A DNA stretch of 64,000 bases from Romanomermis culicivorax (lineage: Eukaryota; Nematoda; Enoplea; Mermithida; Mermithidae): positions 496,001-560,000 of the forward strand of contig CAWUHX010000159.1 of assembly GCA_963922205.1 (NCBI GenBank), in the 5' to 3' direction. Below are positions 34,004 to 44,583 of the stretch, piece after piece. Numbering within the stretch: position 1 is the stretch's first letter; each line of letters starts with the position of its first letter. The position numbers were made by a program, and so were the translations under genes. The notes beneath the pieces were generated by a model. The model did not search any database and was not told where the DNA came from. It worked only from the letters and a program-made list of their open reading frames with translations.

Positions 34004-34506
34004 TCAAACCAATCCATTGAAATTGGCCACAAAGTTGTCCACCTCCAACTCCTTGAGTAGCAAACCATGATCATGTAGTTTGGAAACACAGTCTGAAATA
34101 TTGATCAACAGATGTTTCAAGTTAAAAGCCTTAGTATGATCTAGTTTGTCCAAAGTATACAAATTATCATTCTCTGTATATAGAGGAAAGATAAGCACTT
34201 TTGACACCATGTCAATAGAAAAATGCATGACAGAAATCAGAAGGAGCCTTCTCAAAATACACTCTGTGAATGAACATTTCATGCTCAAACTGAAGAAACT
34301 TTTTAAATTTCTTGATAGCAATATTTATTGGCTGTAAAAAATAAAAATCATATCAACATAAAAGGAATTAACACTAAATTTTATATAGTTGCCAGAATTC
34401 TAAAGCTTGCCTTACAAAACAGAAAAAATTAGCTAGACCATAGCTTCTCAAAAAGACTAACCTCAAAAACAGTAGCACTACTGCTCTCCAGGGTTCTTTT
34501 GTACAT
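34004..34506 (-). pseudogene. Protein kinase-like pseudogene, copy 2 (5' part)
   Basis: Minus strand. Exon 1 is 34506-34462 (45 nt, MYKRTLESSSATVFE), which gives the likely true start of this kinase family. After a 130-bp intron exon 2 starts at 34331 in phase 0 with NIAIKKFKKF, FEHEMFIHRVYFEKAPSDF, then ENDNLYTLDKLDH and DCVSKLHDHG. The catalytic loop is destroyed: the HND of copy 1 (LLHNDLKVDN) reads LKE here (LLLKELEVDN). One extra base near 34230 shifts the frame. Homology with copy 1 ends at about 34008, before the DFG region. Non-functional as a kinase. Confidence 0.7.
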
Positions 34507-34609
34507 TATTCATTTGCACATGTACAAATGGCAGCCAATATTTCATTTGTACAATTTTCACATAGCAAAAATAGGTAATAATAAGAAACGTGTATTCCTA
34601 CATATCATA

Positions 34610-35270
34610 GCCAGATACTAATAACCAAATCAATGTGATTTCCAAATTTTATTTATAACTATGAGAATTTTATCAAAATTGAACAAAAAAAAATGAAATT
34701 TTTGAGTTTCAATTCTAACTCAAAAGCAGTGGAACAAATTTTATAGAAAGCTATCCAATAGCATAATGAATTTGCATTAGATGATAAATAAAATGTTCAA
34801 GTCCTCTGACAAGTGACAGCCCGAGAAAGATATCATCTTTACAGCACAAAGCACCAAAAAATTTTTGTGTATTCACATGACAATGCTGGAAAATCGATTT
34901 TCCAAACATTTATTTCAAGAATTAGATTTAAATTTTCTGTTCAAAAGTCATAATTCTTAGAATTTTATTACCGTCATGAACTTGACTGGAAGGATATGAA
35001 TGACAGTGTATAAATTGAACTACTTCAATGAAGCTTCCAAATCAGTTTTATGTTAAGAAAGGAATTATTGCTTCGAAGTTTGTAGACCGAACACATTGAT
35101 CTTCCTCAAAAATTGTTTCAAGGGAAAACTGCAAATCTTTATTGAATATCAAGATAAAATATTGAAAATTATCCCTTACAACATGATATAATACATTTGA
35201 GATTATTAAAACTATTATACATTAAATGATAGGTAAAGGTAGGCATTCTAAAAGCTATGTCTGGGCTAGG
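34610..35270. other. No feature seen
   Basis: AT-rich, no exon or shared repeat recognised. Confidence 0.4.
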
Positions 35271-35274
35271 TATT

Positions 35275-35460
35275 ATATAATAATGATTATCAAAGTTATA
35301 ACCTGTGCGAAGTGCAGGAAAATTTTGAGATAATGAACTTCTAAAATGCACGGAAATGCATATTTTTTGTACCTTATCCCCAACATTCTCTTCCCTAAAT
35401 GGGAAAGAGTTCTTTGAACATGTACAAATGATCACCTCTATTTAATTTGGCCCCGAAATT
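35275..35460. repeat. Direct duplication R3, copy 1
   Basis: Matches 36190-36370 in the same orientation (TAATAATGATTAT.AAAGTTATAA...TTGCCCC). Non-coding. Confidence 0.85.
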
Positions 35461-36189
35461 TTTCTTTTGCCTCCAGCAAAAAAAACTGCTGCCCTCCCTG
35501 ATTTTTTACCAACTTTTTTTTCACCAAAGCGAAACAGAAACATATGGCTCATTATGGTATGATATGCATCGCCAGTTGCTTGAAACCTACTTGACTGAAT
35601 CCATCTGGAGAAAGATATTTAAGCTTGATACTTTTTGTTATATTTTAGAACAAGGTCGTCATTATTATTGGTCTTTTATCTACTGATTTCTTCAACTTAT
35701 GCTTAGGGCTGGCAGGAGCAGAGCCACTTAGGCCCATGTCCTATCCCCTTGACGTTTTTTCTGCCTTTACATACTGGATTTCACATTAAAGTTTACACTT
35801 TCATACTTACAGTGTCAAAAATATTTGTTAGGGCGGGTGTTCCTTACATATTCAAAAACTAGCTAGCATACATTGCCTATACATACAAACTTACATGTTG
35901 AAAAACAGAAAAAATTTGATGGGCCCTAAAGTGCACAAGTAAAGCAGATTCATGTGATCTAAATATAAGAAGTTTGGTCAGAATAATGTCCACATTTACA
36001 AAAAAAAGTAAGAGCATAGTTTCTCTCCAAAACTCACGAAATTCATATCAAAAAAGCCTGGAACTGACAAAAATTGAATGGAAAAACTAGAATATGATCA
36101 TTTTTTATGAAAGTGACAAAATTTATCAACTTTACAGTGAACCACAAAGCTGTAAGTTGCAACCACCAGACCTGCATGAAAAAACCTGT

Positions 36190-36370
36190 TGGTAATAATG
36201 ATTATTAAAGTTATAATCCATGTGAAGTGCAGGAAAATTTTGAAATAATGAACTTCTAAAATGCACGGAAATGCATATTTTTTGTAGCTTATCCCCAACA
36301 TTTTCTTCCCTAAATAGGAAAGAGTTGTTTGAACATGTACAAATGACCACCTCAATTTCATTTTGCCCCA
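36190..36370. repeat. Direct duplication R3, copy 2
   Basis: See 35275-35460. The copies are about 900 bp apart and roughly 90 percent alike by eye. Confidence 0.85.
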
Positions 36371-36541
36371 AAAACTTTCTTTGGTACTTTTCTGTTATAC
36401 CCCCGCACATATTTTTTTTTCAATACCCCCGGCACCAATTTATACTACCACAATTAACTGGACTTTTTCTAGTGTTTTAACACTTGAGAAAGCTAACCAG
36501 CACATTTTCAAAGCGCGGAATGGCCCCTACAGAAAAATCCT

Positions 36542-36614
36542 ACCGACATCAAGAATCGAACCTGGTCCACCAGTTTATGGTCTTAATGCATGTACCACTA
36601 CACAATTTCCCCAG
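36542..36614 (-). ncRNA. tRNA-like / SINE-type pol III promoter boxes
   Basis: On the minus strand TGTAGTGGTACA (36602-36591) fits an A box and GGTTCGATTCT (36562-36552) fits a B box almost perfectly, at tRNA-like spacing. The acceptor arms do not pair (GGGGAAA against TGTCGGT) and no proper anticodon stem can be drawn. It is therefore a tRNA pseudogene or the head of a tRNA-derived SINE, not a working tRNA. Confidence 0.45.
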
Positions 36615-36688
36615 AAAGTATCAACACTACATTCCTTCAAGTAAGACCCTTGATAATATTTAAACTAACAACTTCATTTGGAAGAGCC

Positions 36689-36722
36689 TCAACAGCGCTG
36701 CGCCCTACAGGCGCAGCTGTTG
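36689..36722. repeat. GC-rich hairpin
   Basis: CAACAG-C-GCTGCGCC and GGCGCAGC-TGTTG pair around a CTACA loop with one bulged C. It is immediately followed by a short telomere-like run (CCTAAGCCTAAGCCTAAGG) at 36724-36746. Confidence 0.75.
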
Positions 36723-36749
36723 TACCCTAAGCCTAAGCCTAAGGAGAAC

Positions 36750-37335
36750 TTTAAAGGGAGCCTAAGGAGAACTTTATAACACAACTTTCAATCTGGATTA
36801 TGTTTTGTGTGTTAATGATATTATTTTCTTTCCTGTTTTCTATTTTATGTTTTATGAATTTCTGGACAAAAGTACCAAAACAGGAATTTTCTACTTCTGG
36901 TTATTAGAAATAAAAAGTTTAAAGAATATCTTGTTTTGTTCAAATAGATAAGATGTTCTCTACAAAAATTATAAATTTTGAAAATCGACTATTTGATAAT
37001 TTATTATTGTGTGCATGCATTGTCTATTATTGTTTTGATTATATCAGAGTATCAAGTCATATAACCTTGAAAAGTGTCAGAGTATCAAGTCAAACTAAGT
37101 GACTCAGTCTATGTGTCATTGCCACTTGACTCAGTAGTATGACAATTTGTAGTTGTACCAGGCTGAAAAAAGCCAGAGTATCAAGTCAAACTAGGTGGCT
37201 CAGTCCATGTGTCATTGCTGCTTGACTCAATACTATGACACGTTTTAGTTATATTGGGGTAAATAGTCAAAAGAGTTGACCTAGTGGTCAGCTATGAAAT
37301 CAAACATACTTCAACTAATAGTTTTTTCTATTTTT
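36750..37335. other. Non-coding stretch with a ~100-bp tandem duplication
   Basis: At 37070-37140 and 37165-37235 the phrase CAGAGTATCAAGTCAAACTA and the following GTG.CTCAGTC.ATGTGTCATTG recur about 95 bp apart. No coding seen. Confidence 0.5.
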
Positions 37336-37340
37336 CTCAG

Positions 37341-38929
37341 CAGAAATTCCCAAAGTATCTCAAATTCCAAAGTTGCTTAACACTTCCTCGAAGGGAGAAG
37401 ACAACAAGAAAAATCATGAAAGGTACATTTTGGAACCTGTAGAGGGGTTTTTTCAATCCTTTTGAATATAAGGCCAAAAATTAACTGAATGATGGGATTT
37501 CCCATATTGGAAGAACTTCTCAACTGTAAAAAAATACTTCACCTCAGATTAATTCAGGCAAGTAAGATTCTAGCAAATAAGAAATTTTATCTATTGAGAT
37601 TTTGAAAATTTTCAGTGAGGAACTTGATCCTGATTACCACCTGAGTGATAATGAAAAATCGGACAGATCTAATATACAGGGAATGACAGAGGCTGCAATT
37701 GCTGCAATGGCCGAAGAACCTGAAATGAAAAAAAGCAAAAGCAATCAAAGCATCATTTCCAAATTGCCTGCATTGAAGAGAAACAGTCGATCACATCTAC
37801 ATGCATTTTCAATGGCACGACCATGGTCTGGAGTTCTACAAACAACTTAGTCCTCTGATGTGACTCAAGAAAGGCCAAAAAATGCCAGGAGAGACACATT
37901 CTATTGAAGAGCCAATCACTGTAGAAGATTTGGCACTGTTGTCATCAGTAAAACAAAGGATGACTAACCAAGGCATGTACAAGAAGTGCTGCTTTGATTG
38001 TTGTAAATGGTTAGGGATGTAGTACAATAATCTTACTCTATGGACAAACATCATTGTATCAACAGCTATGCAATACATAAATTAAATATGGACCATCATG
38101 TATCAAATTTGTGATCCGGCTGCTCATGAACTAACAATGCGCAGGGTAAGTTGAGATTTATTTCATTCATCAAAGTTCTGTTTTGAATTTTCCTGTTCCA
38201 TTTCTCAGACTTTGCAAAGCATATTGATACCTACTTGGAGGTAGTGCAGAATATATTACAGTCATCCAGCACAATGGTTCAATATTGCAAATCTTTGATA
38301 AGTTTCATTGACAGGCTCAATATGGAGAATGATCCAGAGGATCCTTTTTATTCCAAACTTACCTTGACTTTCATCTCTATTATAAACGAACTGAGAAGGA
38401 TCCAACATAGCGACTTGAAGGAAAGCCAATTAGAGAAACAGTAAACTTGATAAAAAGGCAATCTGCATGTACACTTAAAGGTCATTAGCAATCAGACCCT
38501 CATGCTCCTCTGATGAGCTATCGCGATTGTTTGGCATTTGTGTGCTATTGTGAGATCCAACAAAAGTTTCAGGATATTGTATCATGCCTGACGCCGATCA
38601 TTAAAAACGACCACAACTTTGTTTTATCTTACCTAATAACACACATTTTGTTTTGAAATGCAGCCAGACCTGATGTGGCATACAAATTGCTGCTCAAGTA
38701 TGTCCAATTGACAAACTATAAAGGTTCCATGTATACGATGACAAAAATTCTGAATGCCAAATTGAAAATGACCATGCAAGTGCTACCGGAAGAAGGTGCC
38801 AACTACAATCAAGAGTATCAAGAATACCAGTTGAGGTTGGTGGAACAAACGGGAAATCCAGACAAATCTGAAATGTATTTCCTCAATTTTGATATGAAGC
38901 TGCTCACAGCACATATCTCCAGTTAAGAA
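37341..38929 (+). pseudogene. Degenerate multi-exon gene of unknown function
   Basis: Exon 37341-37422 (after TTTCTCAG; EIPKVSQIPKLLNTSSKG) joins in phase, across a 193-bp intron, to an exon from 37616 (EELDPDYHLSDNEKSDRSN, MTEAAIAAMAEEPEMKKSK). Then come frame-broken segments: GLEFYKQLSPLM, ITVEDLALLSSVKQRMTNQ, MYQICDPAAHELTMRR ending at a GTAAG donor (38146). After TTTCTCAG (38208) comes FAKHIDTYLEVVQNILQSSS through DSEDPFYSKL-like sequence. After AAATGCAG (38663) comes ARPDVAYKLLLKYVQLTNYK to a TAA at 38924. Later joins do not keep phase and there are stops. Largely helical, charged protein; no family recognised. Confidence 0.55.
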
Positions 38930-39339
38930 AAGGTGGTCATGGTGAGTTGTATCAGAAAAACATGACATTTTTTAAATTTGTTGAGGATCTACAATAATTA
39001 TACAAAAACGTAATGGTTTCCTGGAGCTCAATTTCTAGTACATTCCCTGATCAAGCATAACTGCTTCACAGCAAAAGTTTTTTGACTAGATCGGCAATTT
39101 GGAATCCAGAAAATACGAAATTGACCAAAATACAAGGGGACATATGGCAAAAAATTCCTTTTCATACCACTAGATAGAGCATTAAAATTTGCATATAATG
39201 AGAAGTAACAAAACTAGGCTCACTTCAATGGAAATTCAGGAAGGAGGTACATTAGCATGGTCTAACTTGTAGTGTCAAAACAGTAATTAATCTTTTTAGC
39301 TACCATTGCTACGATTGAGTGATGAACAATATAGGTATT

Positions 39340-40270
39340 AGAGAAATTGGGCGGGCAATAAAAAGTTCCGTTGTTTCCTCAACCTCGTATGCCCCTTTCC
39401 ATTGCTGATCCGTATATTTGTCTTCAAAAGTTTTTCAGAATCTTCTAGCCAAGTCTGCCTCTAATTCCGATTCCATAGTGTTGTGGGCGTATAGCTGAAA
39501 ACAGTTTTGAATATCAGTGGCAAATCCTTATCTGAGCAAGGCCAGAAAACATAGCAGTGAACCCCACGCTTCAAGCATTGCATACTGAAGAACTTCAATA
39601 TTCAATTGATCCACGTCCATCAATTGTCTAAACTCCAAGGAGTTAAGCTGTCCCCAAGAAATTTTGAACACATCTTTCCAAAGAAAAAGTATCTCTGTCA
39701 TCAGGGCTTCCAAGTTTAAAGCCTCAGGGCTTATACCCACCATTCGCCTCTTCGGCTTGTCTTCCATTTAGGCTAGCACAGTTTCCAGATCGTACACGCA
39801 GCACGATAAAATATAATTTATATTATTGCGCCCTTTTTGTGCCAATTCTTCTTCATGATCCAAGTATCCAAATTTGGTCAAGACCAGCGTTATGTCCTTC
39901 CGAATATGAAATCCCACAATGATGTTGTCTTGTCAGAAAATTGTCCCGTAAATCTGATGAAAATGCTCCTTGTCCCAAAATTTCAGATCTACTATGAAAT
40001 TTTTGCCACACATAGTAGAAATGGTGAGGAGCCCTAGCGCCCCGCTTGGCTTTTAACCAGGTATCTTTGGTTTTTGCCTGCTTTTGGTGTCGAGCGCTAT
40101 CACAATTCTCCCTCTGAACTTCGACAAATTCACCGCTTTATTGAACACTTTTACATTTTCTGGAGCAAGGAAAGTAGGGTCCTCAATGGCGCCATGCAGC
40201 CCACCAAAGAGGGACATAAAATAGTTAAATATGTCTGTTGATGGCTCCATCCAACACACGTTATAATCTT
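39340..40270 (-). pseudogene. Long minus-strand coding relic with five in-frame stops
   Basis: A single minus-strand frame reads protein-like for about 300 codons, interrupted by stops at about 40053, 39940, 39768, 39528 and 39443. Landmarks in order: MEPSTDIFNYFMSLFGGLHG, KFRGRIVIALDTKSR, NFIVDLKFWDKEHFHQIYG, IIVGFHIRKDITLVLTKFGY, MEDKPKRRMVGISPEALNLE, WGQLNSLEFRQLMDVDQLN, TMESELEADLARR, YTDQQWKGAYEVEET. The constancy of the frame across stops argues for point-mutation decay of one long exon. No catalytic motif or family was recognised. Confidence 0.5.
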
Positions 40271-40615
40271 AAAATTTTCAAGCAATTTTTTGACAATCCA
40301 GTTTTGGGAATAATTTCGAAACAAAAAATGACTCAAATGCTCAAGAATAAATTTGGACAAAAAGGAGTTGATCAGGCTCTCGAACACCCAAATTTCTCGG
40401 CATATAAATTGCCTGCCGGTCAATTTGAAGTCCCATTTCGAATAAATTTTCTACTACATATATTACCCTTTTTAAAACTTATTACTTATCAAAAAACTTG
40501 TATTATCTCGTCGGTCCTGCGGTTGGCCGAAACTAGTGTCCGTTTCTACGATAGCGGACGTTTCCATACTGCATTTCAATTTGCAATTTGCGAAATTGCC
40601 AATCAACAAATATAA
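40238..40615 (+). CDS. Hypothetical protein, 125 residues
   Basis: ATG at 40238; MMAPSNTRYNLKIFKQFFDN, then KQKMTQMLKNKFGQKGVDQA, LEHPNFSAYKLPAGQFEVP, and a C-terminal part with a hydrophobic stretch (NFLLHILPFLKLI) and RLAETSVRFYDSGRFHTAF, TAA at 40615. The final third is GC-richer than its surroundings. It overlaps the minus-strand relic by about 30 bp. The hydrophobic stretch may be a membrane segment or intron read-through. No family recognised. Confidence 0.35.
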   Translation: MMAPSNTRYNLKIFKQFFDNPVLGIISKQKMTQMLKNKFGQKGVDQALEHPNFSAYKLPAGQFEVPFRINFLLHILPFLKLITYQKTCIISSVLRLAETSVRFYDSGRFHTAFQFAICEIANQQI

Positions 40616-40619
40616 TTGA

Positions 40620-42180
40620 TATGTTAATATTGCCCAAATTCAATCAAAAAAATAGCTCCATGCTACAGCCAATTTATTGACTCTATAATTCTGGGAGGAC
40701 TTTTTGGGATTTGGTTTTGGATAGCAGATTAAATTCAAGTCAATATCTTCTTAATGTTGCTTCATAACTTTAGACTGAATTTTTTGAAACTGATAAATTT
40801 CAGAATCAGTTAAATTTGGATCAATATCACTTCCAGTTATCAGTTAAACAGTAATATTCACATAGAGTTGGCATTTAACAGGTTTCATGAACATCGATAG
40901 AAATTTCGATGACTCAAAATTAGTATTTTCTGTTCAATCACCTACTACATCCACAGAGCTGATGATGATCTGAGTCTGTGTTTATTCGAGGGCCTACATA
41001 ACACATTTGATGGAGATACAAAGTGTAAGAGTTCCAATGAATAATACACAAGGTTGAAGGGTAGGAAAACAATACCTTAGTAATAAGGTGGTTTTTTGCC
41101 TGCAGTATTGCCTTTAGTATTAGGACTAGTATGTCAATTATTAATTAATTCCTTGTCTGGTTTTTAGTGGTGAACTGCCAAATCCATTGAAGAATTTATA
41201 TTTGTTCAAAAGCCTATTGCTTAACCGGAAAATTTCCAAAATTTTTGGCACACTCTGTGTGTAAATAAGAATGTATCTAATAGTATAAAAATTAATTCAG
41301 CACTGTTGAATCTATTGATGGAGTTATTTTTGGTGTATAAATGAGTGATTTTTTGGAGAATCAACAAAATCAATCATTTCCAGCCAATTAGGGCATACAC
41401 AGTATGTAGAAGAAAAAGTATTCCAATTCAATTTTTGAGTTTTCGATGGTCAAAAAGATCAAAGTATATTGAGTAGGCACCACTAAATCCATCAAGGTAG
41501 TTATTTCAACTGATTTTCGAAAAATTTTTAAAAATCAATAATTCTGGGCTGATAGAAGTATTCAATATGTACACTAAAACTATGCCCCTGAACTCGAATT
41601 CTAAAAAATCAGCAGTCGATAATGTCAATAAATATGAAATTGGCATCACTGAATCGGTTGGTGAATGTAATTTTATTCTTTAACTTACCCATTTGTTTGA
41701 AAATAGAATGTTCTAAGAAATTGGTGAATTATTAAATAAAAATAACTTCGTTAAAGAATTAACCAGTGCTGAATTCAAATCTTTCAGCCTTACTGACTGC
41801 TAAATATTGAAAATTAAAATTTTGGGAAATATTTCTAGTTTACATTTATTTGCATTACTCAGTCCAAAATTATCAATTTTTGTATTTTCTAAAACATTGG
41901 TTATTTTTACCGTAGAAACAACTACAGCCATGGAGCCAGCCCTACCGAATTTATATGTTCAAATACTTCCTAATACTCAAAACTTGAAATTTGGATTTTT
42001 GGAACTCTTTTCCTTCTACATACCAAATGGTGCAGTTATCATCTGAAAATTGTCGATTTTTCATCTAAAATTTTAGTCAACATTGATTAGGTTCTCCCAA
42101 CTTCATCCTGAATGAAATTATTTCTGACCAAGATTTTCTAATTAGCACACATGCTATCAACTGAAAGGGGGGATTTTTAG
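40620..42180. other. Largely gene-free stretch
   Basis: One weak coding-like frame at 41925-42046 (METALPNL-like start, LKFGFLELFSFYIPNGAVI). Nothing else supported. Confidence 0.4.
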
Positions 42181-42186
42181 AAGAAT

Positions 42187-42751
42187 TCACATATTATGAG
42201 ATCCAAAGAGTTCTGGGACTGTGAAGTCACAGTCTATGTTTATTGGGATCGGACGTTTTCCTTTATATTTTGTTTCTTTGACTAGACTTCCATAATTTAC
42301 ATCCCTTTCAAATTCTAAGAGTTCAGTGAAATAATCTGAAAAAAATTTAAACTGCTTGTTCTTTATGTTTAGCTGTGCATACCCATTTTCATCCAGACTA
42401 ATGTTTACTTCTTTTTGCACACTTGAGGGAAGACTTGAATTGGAAAAGCCTACAATACCCTGCCTGCTTAAGCTTAGCTTTTCAAAATCTAGCCGAACTT
42501 TTTTTTGTTTCTGAAATTGCTTGCACATTTTTGGATACATACTGTAGGGGGTGGGTAGCAGATTGGCCGTAAGGCACATGTACTATTACCTGTTTTACTG
42601 CTACCTCCCATTTACCTACCAATTCTAGAGATTTCTTCAACACGAATGTGTACCCCTGTGTTTCCCTGTATGTTAAGGGATCCTCAGATTTGAAATATAC
42701 ATGAAAATCTTGTGGGCTTGTGAAAAACTCATCCATATTTGTTTTCATCAA
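42187..42751 (-). pseudogene. WEVA-motif protein of a Polinton-like island, frameshifted
   Basis: Two overlapping minus-strand frames form one broken gene. The first (from 42751 or the next Met) has YTFVLKKSLELVGKWEVAV, matching the F.L...L.L.G.WEVAL.EI opening of uncharacterised proteins that I associate with F54H12.3-type integrases in invertebrate genomes. The second (42579-42187) has LDFEKLSLSRQGIVGF and ends in IPINIDCDFTVPELFG, like the usual C-terminal end of that family. A frameshift near 42560-42590 and a premature TGA at 42187 disable it. TATAAATA lies about 26 nt before the start. Possibly a structural (virion) protein; this is an inference. Confidence 0.6.
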
Positions 42752-42848
42752 GAGAAGATGATATTTATAGTTTTACTATATCTGAGACCCAACTGTTGAA
42801 TTTCATAGGATATCCTCGCCACTTTACAAAATAGTCCATTTTTGGGTT

Positions 42849-42937
42849 AACGGACAACTGAGCGCCGTGACAACTGAGCGCCAGACATTTGAGCTCCGAC
42901 AACTGAGCGCCAGACATTTGAGCGCCGACAACTGCAT
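42849..42937. repeat. Minisatellite arm, (ACAACTGAGCGCC)n orientation
   Basis: About five units of GACAACTGAGCGCC / GACATTTGAGCGCC. They form the left arm of an inverted pair around the telomere-like tract. The right arm at 43068-43219 has the complementary orientation. Confidence 0.9.
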
Positions 42938-42959
42938 TATAATTGAGTGTTTTTTTAAG

Positions 42960-43056
42960 TCTAAGCCTAAGCCTAAGCCTAAGCCTAAGCCTAAGCCTAA
43001 GCCTAAGCCTAAGCCTAAGCCCAAGCCTAAGCCTAAGCCTAAGCCTATGCCTAAGC
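42960..43056. repeat. Interstitial telomere-like array (GCCTAA)n
   Basis: About 16 units of CCTAAG with two point changes (CCCAAG, CCTATG). The complement is (TTAGGC)n, the telomere repeat of Caenorhabditis and Ascaris. It sits exactly between two inverted minisatellite arms. Confidence 0.95.
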
Positions 43057-43067
43057 CATTAAATAGT

Positions 43068-43219
43068 TGGCGCTCAGTTGTCGGTGCTCAGTTGTCTGGC
43101 GCTCATTTGTCTGGCGCTCAGTTGTCTCGGCGCTCAGTTGTCATGGCGCTCAGTTGTCTGGCGCTCAGTTGTCGGCGCTCAATTGTCGGGGCTCAATTGT
43201 CCAGCGCTCAATTGTCGGG
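43068..43219. repeat. Minisatellite arm, (GGCGCTCAGTTGTC)n orientation
   Basis: About ten units of GGCGCTCAGTTGTC with variants (GGCGCTCATTTGTC, GGCGCTCAATTGTC). It abuts the truncated end of the integrase gene at about 43219. Confidence 0.9.
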
Positions 43220-44178
43220 TCATGCATTTTTGATGCCTTTTTACGAGTTTTTATAATCTTTTCTATAACATAGAATTCTGACTCATCAAGGGTAACCAAT
43301 TGTAGCTCTGGTTCATAAGAAAATTCCATCGAGTTTTGCACCCATTTGATCTTCTAGCCTATACACCGGATTTCTGTAGTCCAGTTGGGCCACATTCCCT
43401 TCTCAAAGTGGCATTTCACCTTACTTATTCGGACCTTGTCCCCCACACTGAAATTGAATCTGATTTTTCGTTTTTGGAGTCTATAAATTTTCGACAAAAT
43501 TTTATATTCGTTTTTCTGAGTGACTTTTGCTGGGATACCTTCTATTGTCCTATGATACGAATTGTTATAATTTTCAAGTAAATCTGAGAGAACGTTAATA
43601 TACTTAAAAGTATTGGTTTTTGTAAAGAATCGCCACATTCTATTCTTCAGAGTCCGGTTGAAACGTTCAACCACAGTTGCTTTCATTTCACTTTTCGTAG
43701 CGAAAAAATCAATAGATTCATGCTTCAAAAATTTCTGAAACTCTTTATTCATAAACTCTGAACCTTCATCTGTTTGCAATTTGTAGGGTTTCCTGCCTGA
43801 CATTTTTAGAATGTCTTGAAATGCATCAAGTACATTTTTTGAACCCTTAGTTTTTATGGGTATAGACCATGCATACTTTGAAAATACATCAATGACATTG
43901 ATCGAGTACTTGAACCCATCATTATGACCACTCAAAGATTGTAGGTCAACCAAATCTGCTTGCCACTGCTCATCCAAAGTGCTCACAATGACCCTGTTAC
44001 GTGTGTACCTTTTTTGAGCTGGTTTATGTAGTGTATATGTATGCTGATGTGCCAACCACAATTTCACATCTTTCAAGTTGAGTTTAGGATCATGCTTTTT
44101 AGCTGCTTCATGTAGAGCTTTTATGCTAGAGTACCCAGTTTTGGGATCGTAATAGAGATTTTTCAGTATTTTCTCCAT
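43219..44178 (-). CDS. F54H12.3/Polinton-like integrase, C-terminally damaged
   Basis: ATG at 44178 opens 274 codons. N-terminal helical part GYSSIKALHEAAKKHDPKLN; rve-type core with the DDE triad: Asp in WQADLVDLQSLSG, Asp in LQTDEGSEFMNKEF, Glu in KATVVERFNRTLKNRMWRFF (about 35 residues after the second Asp). The C-terminal SH3-like start is FSVGDKVRISKVKCHFEKG. A TAG at 43354 interrupts NWTTEI. The same frame then continues with YEPELQ and FYVIEKIIKTRKK, the start of the chromodomain-like tail, and breaks off at the minisatellite at 43219. The catalytic core looks intact. TATAAATA is 40 nt before the ATG. First-of-kind neighbours suggest a Polinton or adintovirus remnant. Confidence 0.85.
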
Positions 44179-44201
44179 TTTTTATTTTTTTTTGTTTTGT
44201 A

Positions 44202-44221
44202 ATTTTTTCTTATTTATAAAA
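44202..44221 (-). promoter_or_regulatory. TATAAATAAGAA promoter-like motif before the integrase
   Basis: TTATAAATAAGAA on the minus strand overlaps the stop codon of the upstream ORF, lies 40 nt before the integrase ATG and is followed by an A-rich leader. The same motif and spacing occur before the next two genes. Confidence 0.7.
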
Positions 44222-44540
44222 TTCGATCGACCTGACCCATAAGCGCATTGACATAGAAATGCTCCCAGGCATTCTGGCCGTTTGTGTCAAAAAACTGCCA
44301 CAAATCACAAAGTTCATCAGTTCTTTGACTGACTATACATTTCTTCAAGAAGAGAGAAAAGGGCCAAAATCCATTTTTGTGGCAGTCTTCCCGCTTTTCT
44401 TCTTTAAACTCTACACTCAAAAGCCCCCAAAAATATGTCCCTATACGCTGGACATCTTTACAGCTTGGAAAGCGCCTAGAGGCCCTGTCAACCAGTTTCA
44501 CAATAAATGCTCTATAATACATTTCACCTGGTGAAGCCAT
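44214..44540 (-). CDS. Hypothetical protein of the virus-like island, 108 residues
   Basis: ATG at 44540 (MASPGEMYYRAFIVKLVDRA), TAA at 44214. Other landmarks: DVQRIGTYFWGLLSVEFKEE, LCDLWQFFDTNGQNAWEHFY. Intact, mildly basic at the start, no signal peptide or membrane segment, aromatic-rich. It sits between two ORFs on the same strand with gaps of about 35-45 bp, each gap holding the shared TATA-like motif. The overlap of its stop codon with the promoter of the integrase shows how compact the cluster is. No family recognised. Confidence 0.6.
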   Translation of the reverse strand: MASPGEMYYRAFIVKLVDRASRRFPSCKDVQRIGTYFWGLLSVEFKEEKREDCHKNGFWPFSLFLKKCIVSQRTDELCDLWQFFDTNGQNAWEHFYVNALMGQVDRIL

Positions 44541-44569
44541 TTTTTCTATTTTTTATTTTTCTGTTTTTT

Positions 44570-44583
44570 TTCTTATTTATAAT
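44570..44583 (-). promoter_or_regulatory. TATAAATAAGAA promoter-like motif before the 108-residue ORF
   Basis: ATTATAAATAAGAA on the minus strand, 41 nt before the ATG at 44540, followed by an A-rich leader. Confidence 0.7.

Noticed and set aside
36542-36614. Functional tRNA gene
   Set aside because: A and B boxes are good but acceptor and anticodon stems do not pair.
39340-40270. Alternative genetic code
   Set aside because: All three stop codons terminate nearby intact ORFs; internal stops are better explained by decay.
42824-43024. Minus-strand ORF encoding (LG)n and plus-strand ORF encoding (PK)n
   Set aside because: Both are translations of the (GCCTAA)n array, not genes.
42960-43056. 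True chromosome end
   Set aside because: Unique sequence and genes continue on both sides; the array is interstitial.
43067-43273. Open frame rich in ALSCR/QLSGAQLS
   Set aside because: Translation of the GGCGCTCAGTTGTC minisatellite.
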